A stretch of DNA of 22,822 nt, from positions 1 to 22,822 of the forward strand of contig JAIOTF010000248.1 in the NCBI GenBank assembly GCA_021107195.1, given 5' to 3'. A program made the position numbers and the translations under genes. The notes beneath the pieces were generated by a model. The model saw only the letters and a list, made by a program, of their open reading frames with translations, was not told the origin of the DNA and did not search any database. Within the stretch, counting starts at the first letter, position 1. The number at the start of each line of letters is the position of its first letter. This document shows, piece by piece, positions 14,625-22,338 of this stretch. This DNA is from Anaerolineaceae bacterium (GTDB lineage: Bacteria > Chloroflexota > Anaerolineae > Anaerolineales > Anaerolineaceae).

Positions 14625-15631
14625 AGATCCACTTTCAGATTATCCAGTACCAGTTGGATGGGGTTGTGGGTGGTTGCCCGCGCAGAGCCAGCGAACAACA
14701 AGCCCACTGCCAGGGGGGTATTGCCATCCACCAGCAGTGCTCCCGAATCGCCGCCTTGCGACATGGGTGTAGTAATGATCTGTTTTTCAAAACGGGCCTT
14801 GCAGCCATTGAAATAATTGATCGTGATGGTGGCATCCAGAACGGTGATAGTGCCTGTAGTGAGGCCGGTTGTACGACCATACTTGCGCACGGGCATGCCC
14901 AAACGGGCAGGGACGGTTGTAGTTATTTTGCCAATCTCCTGGATCTCATCCAGAATCGCATCGTCATCAGCCGGCCGTGCTAGGGCAGCGTCAATATAAT
15001 TGACAGCTTCCGGTATTTTCCTGGAAGCCGAGAAATTGATTTTGCTGCCAAAAAGGCGTGAAAGGAAATTGCCCAGGCCGATAAAGCCTTTGGCGGCTGT
15101 GCTTACATTTTTCTCACTATTGGCAAACAGGATAGGATGGATCCGTACCAGGTAGGCGAGGATATCCTGTGCATTTTGCCCGCCATCTGTGGGACTGGGC
15201 TGGAGGATGGGGTCGCCGAGGTTGGCTTCATTGTTGTTGGCGAGTACATGATTATTGGAGAGGATGAGCCGCGTACCGTACTGGCGATCTCGTACGACAC
15301 AGCCGAAAGTGCCGGCTGAGCTTTTGTAATGCGAGATGCTGACTCCGGCAGGGGCGGGGCGCCAGCGGTTGCGTGGCGTCTGGAATGCCCAAAGGTCGCC
15401 GACTTCAATGATGTCGGTGCGTACGCCGTCAATTTCCGGGGGGACCAGCGCTTCGGCGGATAATCCCGACTTGGGCACTTTTTGCCGAACCATGGTCACA
15501 ATACATAGCTCATCGGTGCGCTCTCCCCGGCTGACCTTGTAGCCCGTGCCTACGCCGACGACGCGCTCTTTTTGCAGCAACTCTTCTTTATACAGTTCTT
15601 TTGCTTTTTTGACTTCTTTAGGCTCGGCCAT
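14621..15631 (-). CDS. trypsin-like serine protease (NAL1-like), with N-terminal domain
   Basis: A chymotrypsin-fold protease. An N-terminal domain (about 1-80) contains VVGVGTG and PPEIDGVRTDI. The peptidase domain follows with a visible triad: His128 in LSNNHVLA, Asp214 in NYIDAALA and Ser296 in QGGDSGALL. The GTFGCVVRD and YGRTTGLTTGTI stretches match bacterial relatives of plant NAL1-type proteases. There is no signal peptide or membrane helix, so it probably works in the cytoplasm. GGAGAAG stands before the ATG, and a good promoter lies about 50-80 bases upstream. Substrate unknown. It shares an operon with the 95-residue copy of its own N-terminal domain. Confidence 0.85.
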   Translation of the reverse strand: MAEPKEVKKAKELYKEELLQKERVVGVGTGYKVSRGERTDELCIVTMVRQKVPKSGLSAEALVPPEIDGVRTDIIEVGDLWAFQTPRNRWRPAPAGVSISHYKSSAGTFGCVVRDRQYGTRLILSNNHVLANNNEANLGDPILQPSPTDGGQNAQDILAYLVRIHPILFANSEKNVSTAAKGFIGLGNFLSRLFGSKINFSASRKIPEAVNYIDAALARPADDDAILDEIQEIGKITTTVPARLGMPVRKYGRTTGLTTGTITVLDATITINYFNGCKARFEKQIITTPMSQGGDSGALLVDGNTPLAVGLLFAGSARATTHNPIQLVLDNLKVDL

Positions 15632-15682
15632 TTGCTTCTCCAGCTTTTATCAAGGGAATCATTTGAAGGTTCTTCATTTTTG

Positions 15683-15712
15683 ATTGTACGTGAAATACGG
15701 ATAAATGTGCAA
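15683..15712 (-). promoter_or_regulatory. promoter of the protease operon
   Basis: On the minus strand TTGCAC (15712-15707) and TACAAT (15688-15683) are separated by 18 bases. The start would lie near 15676, giving a leader of about 45 bases before GGAGAAG and the ATG. Confidence 0.6.
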
Positions 15713-15747
15713 ATAATGGGAAAGAAAAGCGCGAATGAGCAGGGTTT

Positions 15748-16833
15748 TCAGGGCGATTGCCATGTCAGGAAGGCATCAAGAATGTCCAGGCTGATTTGCC
15801 AATCGATCGTGTCATGGGTACTCAGTTCAATATCCAGGGCGGCGATGCCCTGTCTGGCAGCCCAGTCGATCAACTGTCCGGTGTAGGTACAGCCGGTGTC
15901 CAGCGGCGGGTAGGGATAATTGCTGACTTTGGCGACCTGCCCGGCCAGGTGCAGGGCTGCTGGATCAACGGGCTTTCCTCCAGGGAAAATACCCAGTGCG
16001 GCACTGTGATATGAGATGAGGGCATCCAATTCGTGTGATTGGATGAAAGCCATCAATGCCTGGGTTTCCGGCTCGGATCCGGGGTAATTGCCGGCGGTGA
16101 CGGGGGATAATTGCCAACAGCCATCCAGCGGCCAATCTGCCTGCCAATCGGCATCCCAATTGCGGTTGAGGTCCACACCATTGGCGTTTGCCCGGCCGTC
16201 AGCGTCTTTGGAGAAGGTCAGGCCATCCGGATTGAGTACTGGCAGTATGTAAAGTGTAACTTCGCCGGGGATGAGTTCGGGGTACTGGCTGAGGTGTTTG
16301 ATCAAAGCCCAGGCAAGCTGTGTGGTGTTGGCTTCGTAGCCGCCGTGGATACCGGCAACGATCAGGCGTTGGGTGGGGCCGCTGCCGAATTGGTAGATTT
16401 CCAGCGGGTATCCCAGTACTGATCTACCAATCACGGAGGGTTCAGGCAGGATTGGTTCAGTGGTGGCGGTTGTCATGCTCGTTGCGCTTGCCGTTGGGGT
16501 GGGCGTGCGGGTGGATATGCGTGTAGCCACTACGGTAACAGTGCTCGTTGGGAGAGGGGTGCCGCTGGGTTGGGGAGATGGTGTGACTGAGTTTGCCAGA
16601 CGCGTAATCCCGGGGGGCGCGGTTTCGATATGTGAGAGGTTTGCAGGAACGGCGGTAGTTGGCGGGTCTGTTGCCAGGGTTGGAATGGCGGTGAACAGGA
16701 TGAGCAGGGTGATGACAGCCAGCAGCAACAAATTAAAACCCAGCAATCCGGCCACAGCGCCATTGATTCCGGATTGTACAGAATCGGTTGGCGGAAGGGG
16801 TTGATCTGATTGTTTGAGAGACTTGTCCGGCAA
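15748..16833 (-). CDS. membrane-anchored M14 zinc carboxypeptidase
   Basis: A zinc peptidase of the M14 family, probably acting outside the membrane on peptides or cell-wall fragments (MpaA/gamma-D-Glu-meso-DAP type is possible). Residues of about 26-50 form the only membrane helix. A Pro/Thr/Ser-rich linker (about 84-128) leads to the catalytic domain. Zinc ligands are His163 and Glu167 (HGGYE) and His276 (SYHSA). Arg224 in GVDLNRNWD binds substrate, and Glu336 in ALDIELSTH is the general base. The start codon is TTG at 16833: AGGAG lies seven bases upstream and no ATG fits. The gene upstream (YdcF type) is 182 bases away, across a short repeat and a hairpin. Confidence 0.9.
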   Translation of the reverse strand: MPDKSLKQSDQPLPPTDSVQSGINGAVAGLLGFNLLLLAVITLLILFTAIPTLATDPPTTAVPANLSHIETAPPGITRLANSVTPSPQPSGTPLPTSTVTVVATRISTRTPTPTASATSMTTATTEPILPEPSVIGRSVLGYPLEIYQFGSGPTQRLIVAGIHGGYEANTTQLAWALIKHLSQYPELIPGEVTLYILPVLNPDGLTFSKDADGRANANGVDLNRNWDADWQADWPLDGCWQLSPVTAGNYPGSEPETQALMAFIQSHELDALISYHSAALGIFPGGKPVDPAALHLAGQVAKVSNYPYPPLDTGCTYTGQLIDWAARQGIAALDIELSTHDTIDWQISLDILDAFLTWQSP

Positions 16834-16881
16834 GATTTGGCTCCTGAAAGGAAGAATGTTTGGCGGTGCTGGTGCTGCTGG

Positions 16882-16923
16882 TAGAATACGCTGTACCTTG
16901 TACTCTGTACCTTGTATCCTGGA
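16882..16923. repeat. degenerate heptanucleotide tandem repeat
   Basis: Six 7-base units lie in register (TAGAATA, CGCTGTA, CCTTGTA, CTCTGTA, CCTTGTA, TCCTGGA); on the minus strand the unit is about TACAAGG. The 12-base string CTGTACCTTGTA occurs twice. It lies upstream of the peptidase gene. Confidence 0.55.
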
Positions 16924-16939
16924 TATGCAATATTGATGC

Positions 16940-16962
16940 TTTTCACCGGAACAGGGTGAAAA
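16940..16962 (-). terminator. hairpin after the YdcF-type gene
   Basis: TTTTCACC (16940-16947) and GGTGAAAA (16955-16962) pair around a 7-base loop about 55 bases after the stop codon. There is no clear T run on the minus strand, so it is a weak terminator candidate. Confidence 0.35.
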
Positions 16963-17015
16963 AGACGGAAAACAGATAAGTTTCTGGCTGTGTCTGCCTG
17001 ACAGGAAGAGCGGAG

Positions 17016-17669
17016 TTATCCCCCTTTAAATCCCAGAAGGTAGGCGAAAAGTTTCAGGTATTCCTGGAAAGTTGCTTTGCGTCCCTGGCCGGTTAACCAC
17101 CAGGAGCGGGATTGATACCAATGCCCCTGTACGGGGTGAATGGCAACGCTCAGTCCGCTGTCTTTGAAAACTTCCCGGAAGATGAGACGGGTGCGGTAGG
17201 TGTGGAACGGGTCGGTGACCACGATGCAGGATTGCATATTGCGGCTTGTCATCAAATCCCGCACATGCCGCGCTTCATCCAGTGTGCTGGTGGCTGCTCC
17301 TTCGGTCAAGACAATGGCACCAGATGGAATGCCCAGGCGCACGGCTTCGGCGATCAACAGGGTGCTGTAATTGACATTCCACTCTGGAAGGAATTCGCCG
17401 GTTTCGGTCAGAATGACAACCCGTCCGTATTTTTCTTCGTAAAGACGGGCTGCTTCGTTGATGCGGTCTTCACCGCCGCTCAAGGCAACAATTGCATCTG
17501 ATGGTTCCAGAGGGTCAGCCACGATCAGCAGGCCGCCCATTGCCCAGAATACAGTTTCCATTGCCAGGGCGAGGATGATCAACCCCAAACCAATAGCCAG
17601 ACTCTTGCCGATGAAATTGATCAGCGAGTCGAGACAGCCTTGTGGTTCCGGGGTTTGTTGGTTATCCAT
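17016..17669 (-). CDS. YdcF family (DUF218) membrane-anchored protein
   Basis: A member of the YdcF/SanA/ElyC group, implicated elsewhere in envelope maintenance; the biochemical activity is unsettled. Residues of about 22-46 form one membrane helix. The domain then shows the family pattern: DAIVALSGGEDRINEAARLY, YGRVVILTETG, EGAATSTLDEARHVRDLM with the acidic STLDEA motif, and VVTDPFHTYRTRLIF with the Asp-Pro-His block. The C-terminal amphipathic stretch (EYLKLFAYLLGFK) is usual. Length 217 is normal. AAGGA lies seven bases before the ATG. It begins 28 bases after the PatB gene, so the two probably form an operon, though no functional link is evident. Confidence 0.85.
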   Translation of the reverse strand: MDNQQTPEPQGCLDSLINFIGKSLAIGLGLIILALAMETVFWAMGGLLIVADPLEPSDAIVALSGGEDRINEAARLYEEKYGRVVILTETGEFLPEWNVNYSTLLIAEAVRLGIPSGAIVLTEGAATSTLDEARHVRDLMTSRNMQSCIVVTDPFHTYRTRLIFREVFKDSGLSVAIHPVQGHWYQSRSWWLTGQGRKATFQEYLKLFAYLLGFKGG

Positions 17670-17697
17670 TCCAATATCCTTATTAATAGGAAAGCAT

Positions 17698-18852
17698 TCA
17701 ATGCTTAAGGAGGGCCTGACGCATGCGCTTCAAACTTTCCTTCAGCAGGCTTTGTGGGCAGCCAAAGTTAAGGCGCACGAATCTTTCGCCGCCCGGGCCA
17801 AAGGTTTCGCCGTCATTCAGACCCACACGCGCTTCCTCCAGGAAGAATTTTTGTGGATTGCCGCTGACTTGCATTTCATGGCAATCCAACCAGGCAAGAT
17901 AGGTGCCTTCAGGTTTCATCATGTGGACACCGGGGAGTTGGGTGTTGACAAATTCTGTCAAATAATCCCGGTTGGTTTCCATATACTCGAGGGCTGCTTG
18001 CAGCCAGGGTGTGCCATGCTGGTAGGCGGCGTGTGCGGCGGTCATTGCAAGCACGTTGGACCAACCGGCTGTGCCGCGACGGGCCTGTTCGAAAGCCTGG
18101 CGCAAATGGGGATTGGGAATCACGGCAAAGGAAAATCCTAACCCGGCAATATTAAAGGTTTTGCTGGGGGCCAATAAGGTGATGGAGTTTTGGGCAATTT
18201 CCGGATCAAGAGATGCGATGGGGATATGCTGCTGGCCCGAAAAGATAAGATCGCTGTGAATTTCGTCTGAGCAGATGATGACCTTGTGTCGCAGACAGAT
18301 CTCTGCCATGTGTTCCAGCTCGCTGCGGTTGTACACCCGGCCGACAGGGTTGTGCGGATTGCATAAGAGGAACATGCCTGTGTTATCGGCGGCTGCGGCT
18401 TCAAAGGCATTGAAGTCAATTTCATAGCGGCCGTCGGGCTGGCGGCTAAGCTCCATACTGTTCATCTGCATCCCGGCATTGGCCGGAACTTCCAGGAAAG
18501 GCATGTAGACAGGGGTTTGGATGAGCAGTCCGCCGGCGGGTTGTGTCAGAGACTGGGCGGCCATGTTGAAGCCGGGTACGACCCCGGGGACATACACCAG
18601 ATATTCAGGCTGTACCTGCCAATTATAATGTTCGCTGAGCCAGTTCAGGATCATGTCCTTGAGGCCGGGTACATCGTGCGCATAGCCAAATACGCCGTGA
18701 TCCACCCGCTGCTGGAGGGCATCGATCACCGGTTGAGGGGAGCGAAAGTCCATATCGGCGACCCACATAGGCAGCACATTTTCATCATAATAATGCCATT
18801 TGATACTTTCTGAGCTGAGCCGGTCAATGGGGCTGTCGAAGTTATATTGCAT
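17698..18852 (-). CDS. patB: PatB/MalY-type PLP-dependent C-S lyase (cystathionine beta-lyase)
   Basis: A fold-type I PLP enzyme of the aminotransferase class I/II family, in the MalY/PatB branch that cleaves cystathionine or cysteine conjugates to a thiol, pyruvate and ammonia. Branch signatures: the N-terminal WHYYDENVLPMWVADMDF, GYAHDVPG (56-63), and NPHNPVGRVY with the PLP-contacting Asn. SDEIHSDL (195-202) contains the Asp that contacts the PLP ring nitrogen. Lys231 in APSKTFNIAGLG forms the Schiff base. The C-terminus GPGGERFVRLNFGCP contains the carboxylate-binding Arg. Length 384 is typical. AAGGA lies ten bases before the ATG. The ydcF-type gene follows directly; the plus-strand methyltransferase diverges on the other side. 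Confidence 0.9.
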   Translation of the reverse strand: MQYNFDSPIDRLSSESIKWHYYDENVLPMWVADMDFRSPQPVIDALQQRVDHGVFGYAHDVPGLKDMILNWLSEHYNWQVQPEYLVYVPGVVPGFNMAAQSLTQPAGGLLIQTPVYMPFLEVPANAGMQMNSMELSRQPDGRYEIDFNAFEAAAADNTGMFLLCNPHNPVGRVYNRSELEHMAEICLRHKVIICSDEIHSDLIFSGQQHIPIASLDPEIAQNSITLLAPSKTFNIAGLGFSFAVIPNPHLRQAFEQARRGTAGWSNVLAMTAAHAAYQHGTPWLQAALEYMETNRDYLTEFVNTQLPGVHMMKPEGTYLAWLDCHEMQVSGNPQKFFLEEARVGLNDGETFGPGGERFVRLNFGCPQSLLKESLKRMRQALLKH

Positions 18853-18867
18853 ATTGTTATTATCCTT

Positions 18868-18896
18868 TTGACAAATTCTTATTAATGAAATTATAA
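18868..18896 (+). promoter_or_regulatory. rightward promoter for the methyltransferase-proC operon
   Basis: A consensus TTGACA (18868-18873) and TTATAA (18891-18896) are 17 bases apart on the plus strand. This gives a start near 18905 and a leader of about 200 bases. The same AT-rich stretch carries ATTATA (18890-18895), a -10 candidate for the leftward patB gene, so the region is a divergent promoter. A second TATAAT at 19081-19086 lies close to the start codon, without a good -35. Confidence 0.55.
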
Positions 18897-19107
18897 AGGA
18901 TGTTTCGGGTTTTGCTGTGCTGCATCCCGGATTATACTTAATGGGTATATTTCATGCGCAAGTATGGTTTTCTGGCAGCGGTTGGCGTTCATTTTTGGGC
19001 GGATGTGGTTTGGCACATCCTCTAAGGTTTGTTTCAGGAGTGTATTTCATTCGACTGCCAGTGTTATACTTGGGCAAGTTTATAATGTTTATTGGAATGG
19101 ATGGCAG

Positions 19108-20022
19108 ATGATGGCAAAAAGGATTACCAGGAATATTCCTCAAATGACTTTGTTGGCTTCTCCCTGGGAAGAGTATGAACTGCTGGACAGCGGTAATGGT
19201 TTGAAACTGGAACGGTTCGGACGATATCGTTTGATCCGACCGGAGGCAGAGGCGATCTGGAGTCCGGCCTGGTCTGAATCGAAATGGAAGACGGCGAATG
19301 CGCGTTTTGTTACCAGTGATGAATTGCACGGCGGGCATTGGGAGATCATGGATGAATTACCAAAACGCTGGCTGGTTTCCTACAAGGGATTGAAGGTGTG
19401 GATGCAGACCGGCGGTTCGCGACAGATTGGTGTTTTCCCGGAGCAGAGCGACCATTGGGATTGGATCGAGGAGCAGATTGATCGGGCAAAGCGCCCGAAC
19501 AAGGTGCTGAATTTGTTTGGCTACACGGGACTGGCCTCGCTGGCTGCGGCCTCTGCCGGGGCGCACGTTACCCATGTGGATGCTTCCCGGAAGGTGGTCG
19601 AGTGGGCCAAAGAAAATCAGATGGCGTCTGGTTTGGCCGAGAAACCTATCCGCTGGCTGGTGGATGATGCCCTGAAATTCGTGCATCGTGAGGCCCGGCG
19701 CAAGTCCTTTTATGATGGGATCATACTCGACCCGCCTAAATTCGGACGCGGCCCCAAAGGTGAGGTGTGGGAGTTTTACAAACTGATCCCTGAACTGCTG
19801 GATGCGTGCAAGAGCATTTTGACCCCGCAACCGCTGTTTGTGGTGATGACTGCATATGCGGTCAAGGCTTCATCGGTAACGCTGCATCAGGCCGTGGCAG
19901 AAATGATGTTTGCGCATCGGGGGCGGGTCACGTCAGGTGAGCTGGTATTGCGAGAAAAAAGCGCGGGGCGATTTTTATCAACCGCTATCTATGCGCGCTG
20001 GAGTGCTAAATTCAAGTCTTAA
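19108..20022 (+). CDS. class I SAM-dependent methyltransferase, RlmI/RlmK-like
   Basis: Transfers a methyl group from SAM, probably to rRNA. In the numbering from 19108, motif I VLNLFGYTGLASLAAASAGA starts near residue 133. An acidic HVDAS closes strand 2, and motif IV DPPKFGRG is at about 208-215, the spelling found in RlmI/RlmK-type 5-methylcytosine/guanine rRNA enzymes. There is no PUA domain at the N-terminus, so it is shorter than E. coli RlmI. The ORF is open back to 18964, but that start lacks an SD and the translation before 19108 is not protein-like. ATG 19111, or 19144 (AGGA 11 bases upstream), are close alternatives. proC follows after 18 bases. Confidence 0.85.
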   Translation: MMAKRITRNIPQMTLLASPWEEYELLDSGNGLKLERFGRYRLIRPEAEAIWSPAWSESKWKTANARFVTSDELHGGHWEIMDELPKRWLVSYKGLKVWMQTGGSRQIGVFPEQSDHWDWIEEQIDRAKRPNKVLNLFGYTGLASLAAASAGAHVTHVDASRKVVEWAKENQMASGLAEKPIRWLVDDALKFVHREARRKSFYDGIILDPPKFGRGPKGEVWEFYKLIPELLDACKSILTPQPLFVVMTAYAVKASSVTLHQAVAEMMFAHRGRVTSGELVLREKSAGRFLSTAIYARWSAKFKS

Positions 20023-20040
20023 TTCTTTCAGGAGTAGAAG

Positions 20041-20886
20041 ATGAATGAAAAACCTGTGATTGTTGTGGTAGGCCCCGGGGCAATGGGGGAAGCGATCATT
20101 GCTGGATTGCTGCGCGAAAAACTGACCGATGCAGATAAACTGCTGGCGGCCGGACCGATTGTGGAGCGGGGCGAAGAGCTGCAGAAACGCTATGGGATCC
20201 AGCCTTATTACGACAATGTGTCTGCCGTGAAGCAGGCCGATGTGGTCATCCTTTCGATCAAACCGCAAAATCTGGACAGTGTGATGACCGAAATCGGCAG
20301 CCATGTGCCGGCGCATGCCCTGGTACTGTCAATTGTCGCTGGGGCAACGATTGAGATGATTACCCAGGGACTGGAACACGAGTGTGTGGTACGGGCGATG
20401 CCCAATACCCCCGCACAAATTGGTCAGGGAATCGCTGCCTGGACAGCATCCCCACAGGTGTCGAAGGCTCAACGGGAACAGGCGCGCAGTATTTTGCAGG
20501 CGCTGGGCGAAGAGCTCTACATGAAAGAAGAACGCTATTTGGATATGGCCACAGCACTATCCGGTTCAGGGCCGGCGTATGCTTTCCTGTTCATGGAGTC
20601 GATGATCGATGCGGGTGTGCACATGGGATTCCAGCGGCGGGATGCAGAGAAACTGGTCATCCAGACCCTGCGCGGTTCAGTGGAATACTACGCCAGCAAG
20701 AACGCACATCCGGCCACGCTGCGAAATGAAGTGACTTCTCCGGCCGGGACTTCGGCGGAAGCTATTTACTATCTGGAGAAGGCTGGATTTCGCACCGCTA
20801 TATCGCGGGCGATCTGGGCGGCTTTTAAACGCTCAAGGTCGCTGGGTGCCGGGAAAAAGAGTCAACCGCCGGCAGACAAAGACTAG
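20041..20886 (+). CDS. proC: pyrroline-5-carboxylate reductase
   Basis: Last step of proline synthesis: reduces pyrroline-5-carboxylate with NAD(P)H. The Rossmann motif GPGAMG (11-16) opens the protein. VILSIKPQNL and SIVAGATIEM follow at the expected places, then the VVRAMPNTPAQIGQG block near 117-131. ALSGSGPAYAFLFMESMIDAGVHMGF is the family's dimer and substrate motif, and NEVTSPAGTSAEAIYYLEKAGF near 225-250 is the C-terminal signature. Length 281 includes a short basic, probably disordered tail. AGGAG stands six bases before the ATG, 18 bases after the methyltransferase stop, so the two are cotranscribed. A strong terminator lies downstream. Confidence 0.95.
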   Translation: MNEKPVIVVVGPGAMGEAIIAGLLREKLTDADKLLAAGPIVERGEELQKRYGIQPYYDNVSAVKQADVVILSIKPQNLDSVMTEIGSHVPAHALVLSIVAGATIEMITQGLEHECVVRAMPNTPAQIGQGIAAWTASPQVSKAQREQARSILQALGEELYMKEERYLDMATALSGSGPAYAFLFMESMIDAGVHMGFQRRDAEKLVIQTLRGSVEYYASKNAHPATLRNEVTSPAGTSAEAIYYLEKAGFRTAISRAIWAAFKRSRSLGAGKKSQPPADKD

Positions 20887-20951
20887 TATTGCAGTTGCCA
20901 GGCATCAAGTGACAGCAAGTTGTGGTTTGCGTGAGATTGAATAGGTGATGG

Positions 20952-21003
20952 AAAAGCCCGATGGGCAGGGTCAGCAGGTCTGGTTCTGCAATCGGGCTTT
21001 TTG
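20952..21003 (+). terminator. rho-independent terminator after proC
   Basis: AAAAGCCCGAT (20952-20962) pairs perfectly with ATCGGGCTTTT (20991-21001) and runs into T residues. The 28-base loop is long but the 11-bp GC-rich stem is strong. It closes the methyltransferase-proC operon. Confidence 0.8.
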
Positions 21004-21010
21004 ATGGAGA

Positions 21011-21381
21011 ATGGAGATGGAGCAGGAGACTTTCAAACGGGTGGTGGTGATCGGCAGGCCGGTGCGGGGAAGAGTCACATGGCGGAGTGTCTGGCGGGGA
21101 TTTTGGGGTATGCCCATATCGAGCTGGATGCGCTCCACTGGCTGCCGGATTGGGAGATGCGACCGCTGGATTCTTTTCGCGGGATGGTGACGACTGCCAC
21201 GGCAGCGGAAACCTGGGTGGCGGACGGTAACTACAGCAAAGTGCGCGACATCGCCTGGGCACGCGCTACAACGGTTGTGTGGTTGAATTGGGATACCCGG
21301 CATCGCCGGAATTGTTTGAAGGCGTTGATTTACGCAACGACACGCGCATTTTGGATGCGTTTTCTGCGGCCGGAAAATTGA
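21011..21381 (+). pseudogene. broken P-loop kinase-like gene (topology-modulation/adenylate kinase-like)
   Basis: From ATG 21011 (or 21017) the frame reads MEQETFKRVVVIG, the start of a small P-loop protein. The Walker A continuation AGAGKS appears only in the next frame, from 21058. Adding one base near 21056-21058 restores VVVIG-x-AGAGKSHMAECLAGILGYAHIELDALHW, typical of adenylate-kinase-like topology-modulation proteins. The downstream part then gives WVADGNYSKVRDIAWARATTVVWL, also family-typical. The frame stops at 21379-21381, about 50 residues short of the usual 170-190, and lacks the LWNGNRES-type C-terminal block. So there is one frameshift and one truncation. A foldback element begins directly after the stop. 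A sequencing error could explain the frameshift but not the short end. Confidence 0.7.
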
Positions 21382-21384
21382 TTG

Positions 21385-21526
21385 AAGGGCATTAAACAGT
21401 ATTGTTGACCTTCACATGAATTGGTTAATTTCCAATACTGGACATGGGTACTCCCGTAGCTGGCGCAGCATGCTGCGCCGCTACGATGTTTGTTAACTGA
21501 TTTATGTGACCTCAATAATTGCCCTT
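21385..21526. mobile_element. 142-bp foldback (MITE-like) element with central palindrome
   Basis: The ends are imperfect inverted repeats: AAGGGCA (21385-21391) against TGCCCTT (21520-21526). Inside them lie TATTG, TCACAT and GTTAA blocks, paired in the same order on the opposite strand (left arm to about 21427, right arm from about 21493). The middle holds the 18-base perfect palindrome at 21462-21479 and a nested CAGTATTG/CAATACTG pair (21397-21404, 21433-21440). No coding capacity. No clear target-site duplication is visible. Confidence 0.5.
21456..21484. repeat. REP-like palindrome
   Basis: GGCGCAGCATGCTGCGCC is a perfect 18-base palindrome, extended by GTAGC and GCTAC on either side with one unpaired T at 21461. 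It resembles short dispersed intergenic palindromes. It has no T run and is not a terminator. Confidence 0.7.
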
Positions 21527-21557
21527 GTCATGTAATGAAGAAAGAGAGAAAGTACAC

Positions 21558-22100
21558 ATGCACACCTGGAAAACATTGTCCAAAGAAACGATCCTTGACT
21601 TCAGCAAGTTCTTGCGGGTGGAGCTGCACGCCGTGGAACTGCACGACGGGCAGGTGATCCCCGATTGGCCGTGGCTGGTGACGCCAGATTTTATCAATGT
21701 GGTGGCGGTGACGGATGCAGGGCAATTTCTGTGCTTCCGGCAGACGAAATATGCCGTGGCCGGGATCACGATGGCGCCGGTGGGGGGCTATCTGGAAGCG
21801 GGCGAAGCTCCGTTAGCGGCGGCCAAGCGTGAACTGTTGGAAGAGACCGGCTATATCGCCGAAAGTTGGCAGGCGCTGGGCAGCTATTGGGTGGACGCCA
21901 ACCGCGGGGCAGGCCAGGCCTATCTGTATCTGGCACAGGACGCCCACCAGGTGGCCGAACCGCAGGCAGATGATCTGGAGGAGCAAGAATTGATCCTGCT
22001 GGACAAAGCGGCGGTGGCAGAGGCGCTGGATGAAGGTGTGTTCAAAGTGGTTCCCTGGGTGGCGGCCGTGGCCCTGGCACTGCGCAAAATGGGAGAATAA
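21558..22100 (+). CDS. Nudix hydrolase, ADP-ribose-pyrophosphatase-like
   Basis: Hydrolyses a nucleoside diphosphate linked to another group; ADP-ribose or a similar NDP-sugar is the likeliest substrate. The full Nudix box GX5EX7REX2EEXG is present at residues 77-98 (GYLEAGE...KRELLEETG) and supplies the metal-binding Glu residues. The preceding strand INVVAVTDAGQFLCFRQTKYAVAG and the E-AG layout match the ADP-ribose pyrophosphatase branch. Length 180. The ATG at 21558 is preceded by a purine-rich AAGAAAGAGAGAAAG tract. The frame is open back to a TTG at 21519, but that start lies within the foldback element and is less likely. It is probably monocistronic. Confidence 0.9.
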   Translation: MHTWKTLSKETILDFSKFLRVELHAVELHDGQVIPDWPWLVTPDFINVVAVTDAGQFLCFRQTKYAVAGITMAPVGGYLEAGEAPLAAAKRELLEETGYIAESWQALGSYWVDANRGAGQAYLYLAQDAHQVAEPQADDLEEQELILLDKAAVAEALDEGVFKVVPWVAAVALALRKMGE

Positions 22101-22338
22101 GAGGGGACGGCGTTGGCAGGGGTGAAGCACATTGTACGGCGCAAGTCTCGCCCCAACCAGTTGTAACGAACCATCGTGCCTGAAGGGTAACACCTGCGGG
22201 AGGTTGGTTGAAAATGCTGCCATCCCCCATAGAATTTTTATGATATTTATCTCTAAAATCGACTTCTGTGGTAAACTTTATGTGAAATAGGAAAATGTTA
22301 AAGAATTCGTATTAAAGTGAAGGAAACGGCACATCGTT
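22101..22338 (+). promoter_or_regulatory. intergenic region with candidate promoter for the chelatase gene
   Basis: TTGAAA (22208-22213) and TAGAAT (22230-22235) are 16 bases apart and would give a leader of about 95 AT-rich bases. AAGGAA lies about 14 bases before the ATG, a loose SD. Nothing else is recognisable in the remaining part. Confidence 0.4.

Noticed and set aside
18964..19107. N-terminal extension of the methyltransferase
   Set aside because: No SD, an aromatic/Cys-rich translation unlike the family, and a TATAAT within it; the frame is open only by chance.
21231..21396. Protein-like alternative frame ending ...DAFSAAGKLIEGH over the 3' half of the P-loop pseudogene
   Set aside because: It opens after a stop at 21228 without a start or SD, matches no family I recognise, and overlaps residues that clearly fit the P-loop family.
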